Positions 60,280 through 64,000 of a stretch of DNA of 64,000 nt are shown here, one piece after another. The notes under the pieces were generated by a model that had not been told where the DNA came from, searched no databases, and saw nothing but the letters and a program-made list of their open reading frames with translations. Origin of the DNA: Isoetes taiwanensis. Its lineage: Eukaryota; Streptophyta; Lycopodiopsida; Isoetales; Isoetaceae. The stretch lies in assembly GCA_021234155.1 (NCBI GenBank), contig JAJEKV010000039.1:7825077-7889076 (forward strand). Reading direction: 5' to 3'. Each line of letters starts with the position of its first letter. Within the stretch, counting starts at the first letter, position 1. A program made the translations under genes and the position numbers.

Positions 60280-61668
60280 GTGGCAAGAGACCTGTATTTT
60301 GGGCCGGTGGTTGCCAGTATCAAACAAAGGTCTACCGAGTTTCCATAATACTCGTTATCCAATGGAGTCTTGGATTATAAAGGTCGAATGTGCATTCCGG
60401 ATGATTTGGAGTTAAGGATGAGGCTTTTATATGAAGCGCATGATAGTCCATTAGCGGGATATCCCGGGGAGCACAAGACTCAAAGGAAGGTTAGACAAAA
60501 TTTTTTTTGGCCAGGGCAATGTGGCAAAGTGTTTAGCATGTCAGAAGGTCAAAGCTCCGCGATCTAAAGTCCCAGGGGAGTTGCAACCATTGGAAGTTCC
60601 TTCATCAAATGGGAATGCATTAGCATGAACTTTATTGTAGATCTACCTCGGATGAGAGCAGGATATAATGCCATTTATGTTGTGGTAGACAAATTGACTA
60701 AGCAAGCACATTTTATGCCGACAAAGACGACAGCTACAACTATGGATATCTCCAAGTTATTTGTTAAGGAAATTTTTAGATTGCATGGTATGCCACGTAC
60801 CATTACCTCAGATGGAGACTCCAACTTTATGAGTCATTTCTGGCAAGGATTGTTCCGGAATGTGGGAACTAAGCTAAATACTAGTACTGCATACCATTCC
60901 CAGACAGACGGGCAAGTGGAGCGAGTAAATCAGGTCTTGGAGGATATGTTAAGAATGTATGAACCGAGCCAGCCTAAGGCGTGGGATTCCTATTTGCATC
61001 TGGCAGAGTTTGCGTACAACAATACATATCAGGAATCTATCAGGATAAGTCCCTTTGAGGCAATGTATGACAAAGAATGCCGATGTCCGCTGAATTGGAG
61101 GGATTCTACTTGTAATGTGGAGATGGCCAATGAGGTGGCCCAGGATTTGGATGCCCAATAGAGAAGACTTCATCAGAACCTGGCAGTGGCTCAAAATAGG
61201 CAGAAGTAGTATGCGAACAAAAGGTGTAAACCTTTGGAATTCGCAGAAGGCCAGTATGTATTGTTAAGGATTAATCCCAAGCCGAAATTGTCATTTAAGA
61301 GTGCGGGAAAGTGGGCTTCAAGATATGCAGAACCTTTTAAGATATTGGAACGCATCGGCAAGGTAGCTTATAGGTTGGAATTACCTTCGCATGTTAGGGT
61401 GCATAATGTGTTCCATGTGAGCAACTTGAGGAAGTACGATTTTGATCCATCACATATGCTTGCCGACGGTGATTTGGTAAGTAGGGATGAATTTTTGTAT
61501 CCCCGACCAGAGCGTATCTTGCAAACGGAGACACGCAAGCTTCGAAGATGGACAATCACAAGATTTTTGGTCCAATGGTCAGGTTGCCCAATTGAGGACG
61601 CAACGTGGGAGGATTCAAAGCGAATTCTTCGCCAATTTCCTGAGCTCGCCCATGAGGACATGGGTTAA
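60280..61668 (+). pseudogene. Ty3/gypsy chromovirus integrase with chromodomain
   Basis: Plus strand. The HHCC zinc domain (HDSPLAGYPGEHKT, then KCLACQ in a shifted frame near 60525-60540) is followed by the integrase core (60625-61161) with the D,D-35-E triad: Asp in FIVDLP (residue 6), Asp in TSDGDSNF (63) and Glu in DGQVERVNQ (99). The C-terminal part (61234-61668) has the GPY/F-like FKILERIGKVAYRLELP and a chromodomain (ERILQTETRKLRRW, FLVQWSGCPIEDATWE), which targets insertion to marked chromatin. Damage: one-base losses near 60515 and 60610, and two TAG stops (61159 and about 61207) where CAG or a similar codon is expected. Gag, protease and RT are missing to the left of about 60280. 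The 3' LTR follows directly. Confidence 0.92.
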
Positions 61669-61674
61669 AGATTT

Positions 61675-61685
61675 GAAGGGGAGAA
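61675..61685 (+). other. Polypurine tract
   Basis: GAAGGGGAGAA directly before TGTAACAAGCC, the LTR start at 61686. The location between the pol end and the LTR is the standard place for the plus-strand primer. Confidence 0.75.
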
Positions 61686-62560
61686 TGTAACAAGCCTGGC
61701 GGGTTAGCAGATGATTGATGTAAGTAAATTAATACAATTTAGTATGATTATAAGGGACAATTAAACTAATACTGGAGTTGGGGAAATACATACATGGTAT
61801 GTATATGATGTTTGTACAGGAGATCTATAAATACTAAATTGTAGAGGAAGATTGAGGTTTTTGCTCTGAGGCAAACCTTCTGAGGAGGAGTTTCTGTGAG
61901 GGAGATTTGGAGAGTGAGCAGGACAATTTCAAAGACAGCTTAACCAGGTGGGTGGTTTGCTGCTTACACTGAGGATGCTAGAATGGTTAGATGTGATCTA
62001 ATTCAAGAAATAATTATGAGGCTAGAAGGATGTAAATTGTAAGTAATATTTAATGGAAAAACAATTGTGTTATAATATTATTGAAGCTGAACGATTGTTC
62101 GTGTAAAGAATAGGTAAAGGATGGATGAGCCGTCAAAGGCAAACTGAAGAATAAGCAATGTAAAGGATCTTTAAAGGGATAAGGGTTTGAGATCTTGTAA
62201 ATTAAAGAATACCGTGATAAACCAGAACCTGTATTGAGGCACGGATGGTGAAATTTGGAAGGGTTTTGCAGCAGGTCGGATTGGCCTGGGAAGTGGCCGA
62301 AAGATTTAAGAAAGCCGATTTGAGGATATAAGGCCAACAAAAACTGAAAAGGGGAGCCATATCTGCCATAATCAGAGCTTGGAAGTGGCACTACCCCAGC
62401 CAAATCTACACCAAATCAGCTCGAAACTAGCATCAGGGTGTCAGAATTCAGACCCAAAGGGCCGATTTGCTTGTTTGAGGCCCCAATCAGGCCAGGAATC
62501 AGAGAATCGAAGCCCAATCTAGGTTGTGGCTGAGTTCGTCTAAAAGGGTCGTGTCCTAAA
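61686..62560 (+). repeat. 3' LTR of the chromovirus (right end uncertain)
   Basis: Starts TGTAACAAGCCTGG right after the polypurine tract. A TATA-like CTATAAATA lies at about 61826-61834. The right end cannot be placed because no 5' LTR copy is present for comparison; the end given is a guess from the change in composition. Confidence 0.6.
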
Positions 62561-64000
62561 TGTAAGAAAATAAAAGAAAGATATTTTGGGGCTATGTAAT
62601 TGAACAGGAATTTAAAATGAAAGTTATGAAATTAGTTTAAACTATCTTATTGTTTAAGTTTGGATTTTCGGTCTGGAGAAAAACTTTTTTGGTTTCTTTC
62701 TTAACTGATTTCCCTAAGGTTTTGGGAATTTTCGCTGCCGGAAAAAAATTCCAATTTCCAAAAATCGTGATTTTTTTTTAATTATGATTCTGTTTGCCCT
62801 TCCTTCCTAATGTTTAGAATGCTCGCTGAAGGCTAGGCTACCCGGATTAGGCATGATTGCGCAGGTGGCGATGGAGGCCTGCATGCTGGCTGGATTAGGA
62901 TGACGATACAACGTCTGGAATCAGGAAAGGTTTTATGGTATGGTTTCATGGTACAAGCTGTTTCTCGGAGTAAGAAGTTTGCTGCCACATGGGAAAATGT
63001 ATGAGCTCCTCTGTCGCCAGGGTTGAATCACGATTCTCCTTTGTAGTGGAAGGAAATGTATCCAGTTTTGTCCATGTATGCCATGCCATGTGCTATTCAG
63101 AATCCATTTATTTCTTCTGTCGTGGATGCATGCAGCACAAAGCATGTCCAAACTTTTTGTATTACAGGAGTCCATATGATGCTAGCTTCTGAGATTATTT
63201 GGCTACAACTCTATTCCATTTTTCTGCAAGCATGTAATAGCAATAGAGTTCTAATTTGTTTTACTTATCAGGACTAATTTTAATTGGTTTTGTAAACTTA
63301 ATGCATGTTCTATAGTTCCATTTTTGATAATTTTCCATCATGACATCTCTATTATTTCATTATTGTTTTATTTTAGCTCCACCAGTACTAATGTGTCTGA
63401 TTTCTTTTTTAACTCAGTGTCTGGTTTCTTTTTTAGCTTTTATAGAATAATGCCCATTATTTATCTGATGACACACTTTACTTGCTTTGTTAGCTACTTT
63501 TGATAACTTTATTGGGCTCTGCAGGTACATTAGATTCATCTCTCTTTTGTCTTATGGATCTTTCAAAAGCATTTCATGTGAAGCAGATCCTGCTTGCTAC
63601 TACCAATAAGCTAGACTAAGTTCCTGCCATCACTTCATAAGCTAATTCACCATAAAGAAACCTTCCCCATTCTATTGCCTTCATGTTGCCACGTGCCTTT
63701 AAGGCACTTAAAAATTCAAGTTTATTTGGTCATAAGCAATCATCGTTCAGTTTCTGAAACTATTCTGCTTTATTTTGCTGAGGCTATTTTTGATACATGA
63801 GGTTTACAAGTTAGGTAGGAGCTGTTTGTTTCATAAACAGGTATATGAGGCATTTAGTGTACTTTATTTGTTTTAGCATCTAGAGTAGTAGGGTGCTTGA
63901 AATTTGACTTTAAAGATCTGACTAAAATATCCAATCATATTTTTAAGAACTGCTATATGGGTACAATCACTAAATGGTGTCCGAACCATAGGCAAAGAAT
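62560..64000. other. No gene recognised
   Basis: AT-rich spacer. A short duplication (GTGTCTGATTTCTTTTTTA and GTGTCTGGTTTCTTTTTTA) lies around 63395-63440. No coding or RNA gene signal. Confidence 0.4.

Overview
The window reads as nuclear DNA of a land plant with a large, repeat-filled genome. The basis is one intact A-type cytochrome P450 with a single intron, a PPR-like pseudogene, an FCP1-like gene piece with plant-type splice sites, and plant-style Ty3/gypsy, Ty1/copia, LINE and SINE debris in AT-rich spacer. A gymnosperm or seed-free vascular plant is my guess from the density of old elements; the sequence does not settle the species. There is no sign of bacterial or organellar gene organisation.

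Layout. 1-6700: repeats and weak open frames, no recognisable gene. 6746-22625: a minus-strand Ty3/gypsy element (LTR 22301-22625, gag, protease) that appears to be split inside its protease by one large insertion, 7013-21142. The insertion has imperfect terminal inverted repeats and a 3-base target duplication (AAA), and its right side is built of subterminal 19-bp minisatellite units and long palindromic modules. It carries an FCP1-like phosphatase gene piece (9499-10262), a neighbouring unrecognised ORF (10340-10771) and a decayed coiled-coil gene (10790-12144). 22673-24300: a tRNA-derived SINE-like unit and minisatellites. 25177-26787: the P450 gene, 511 residues, followed by a stray duplicate of its last exon end (26995-27134). 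29350-32790: a copia reverse transcriptase joined in frame to a LINE endonuclease remnant. 33000-41340: spacer, short repeats, three hairpins, possible orphan exons and a PPR pseudogene.

41496-52330 holds an unusual retroelement on the minus strand. Two 3.26-kb direct repeats flank a 4.3-kb core with an unrecognised 533-residue ORF1 and a 673-residue reverse transcriptase whose motifs resemble the Penelope-like group and not LTR or L1 enzymes. Both outer ends lie in long (TA)n tracts. A well-formed intron sits between the ORFs, and splicing would extend the RT frame back so that it overlaps the end of ORF1. I see no endonuclease domain.

54190-58660 is a GC-rich, frameshifted LINE (minus strand) of the same family as the one at 30.8-32.8 kb. 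60280-61685 is the integrase-chromodomain end of a chromovirus, followed by its 3' LTR from 61686. The remainder to 64000 is AT-rich spacer.

Only the P450 looks like an intact host gene. The other coding signals belong to mobile elements or to genes carried or broken by them. The two most interesting objects are the 14.1-kb TIR insertion with captured gene pieces and the Penelope-like element with its long direct repeats.
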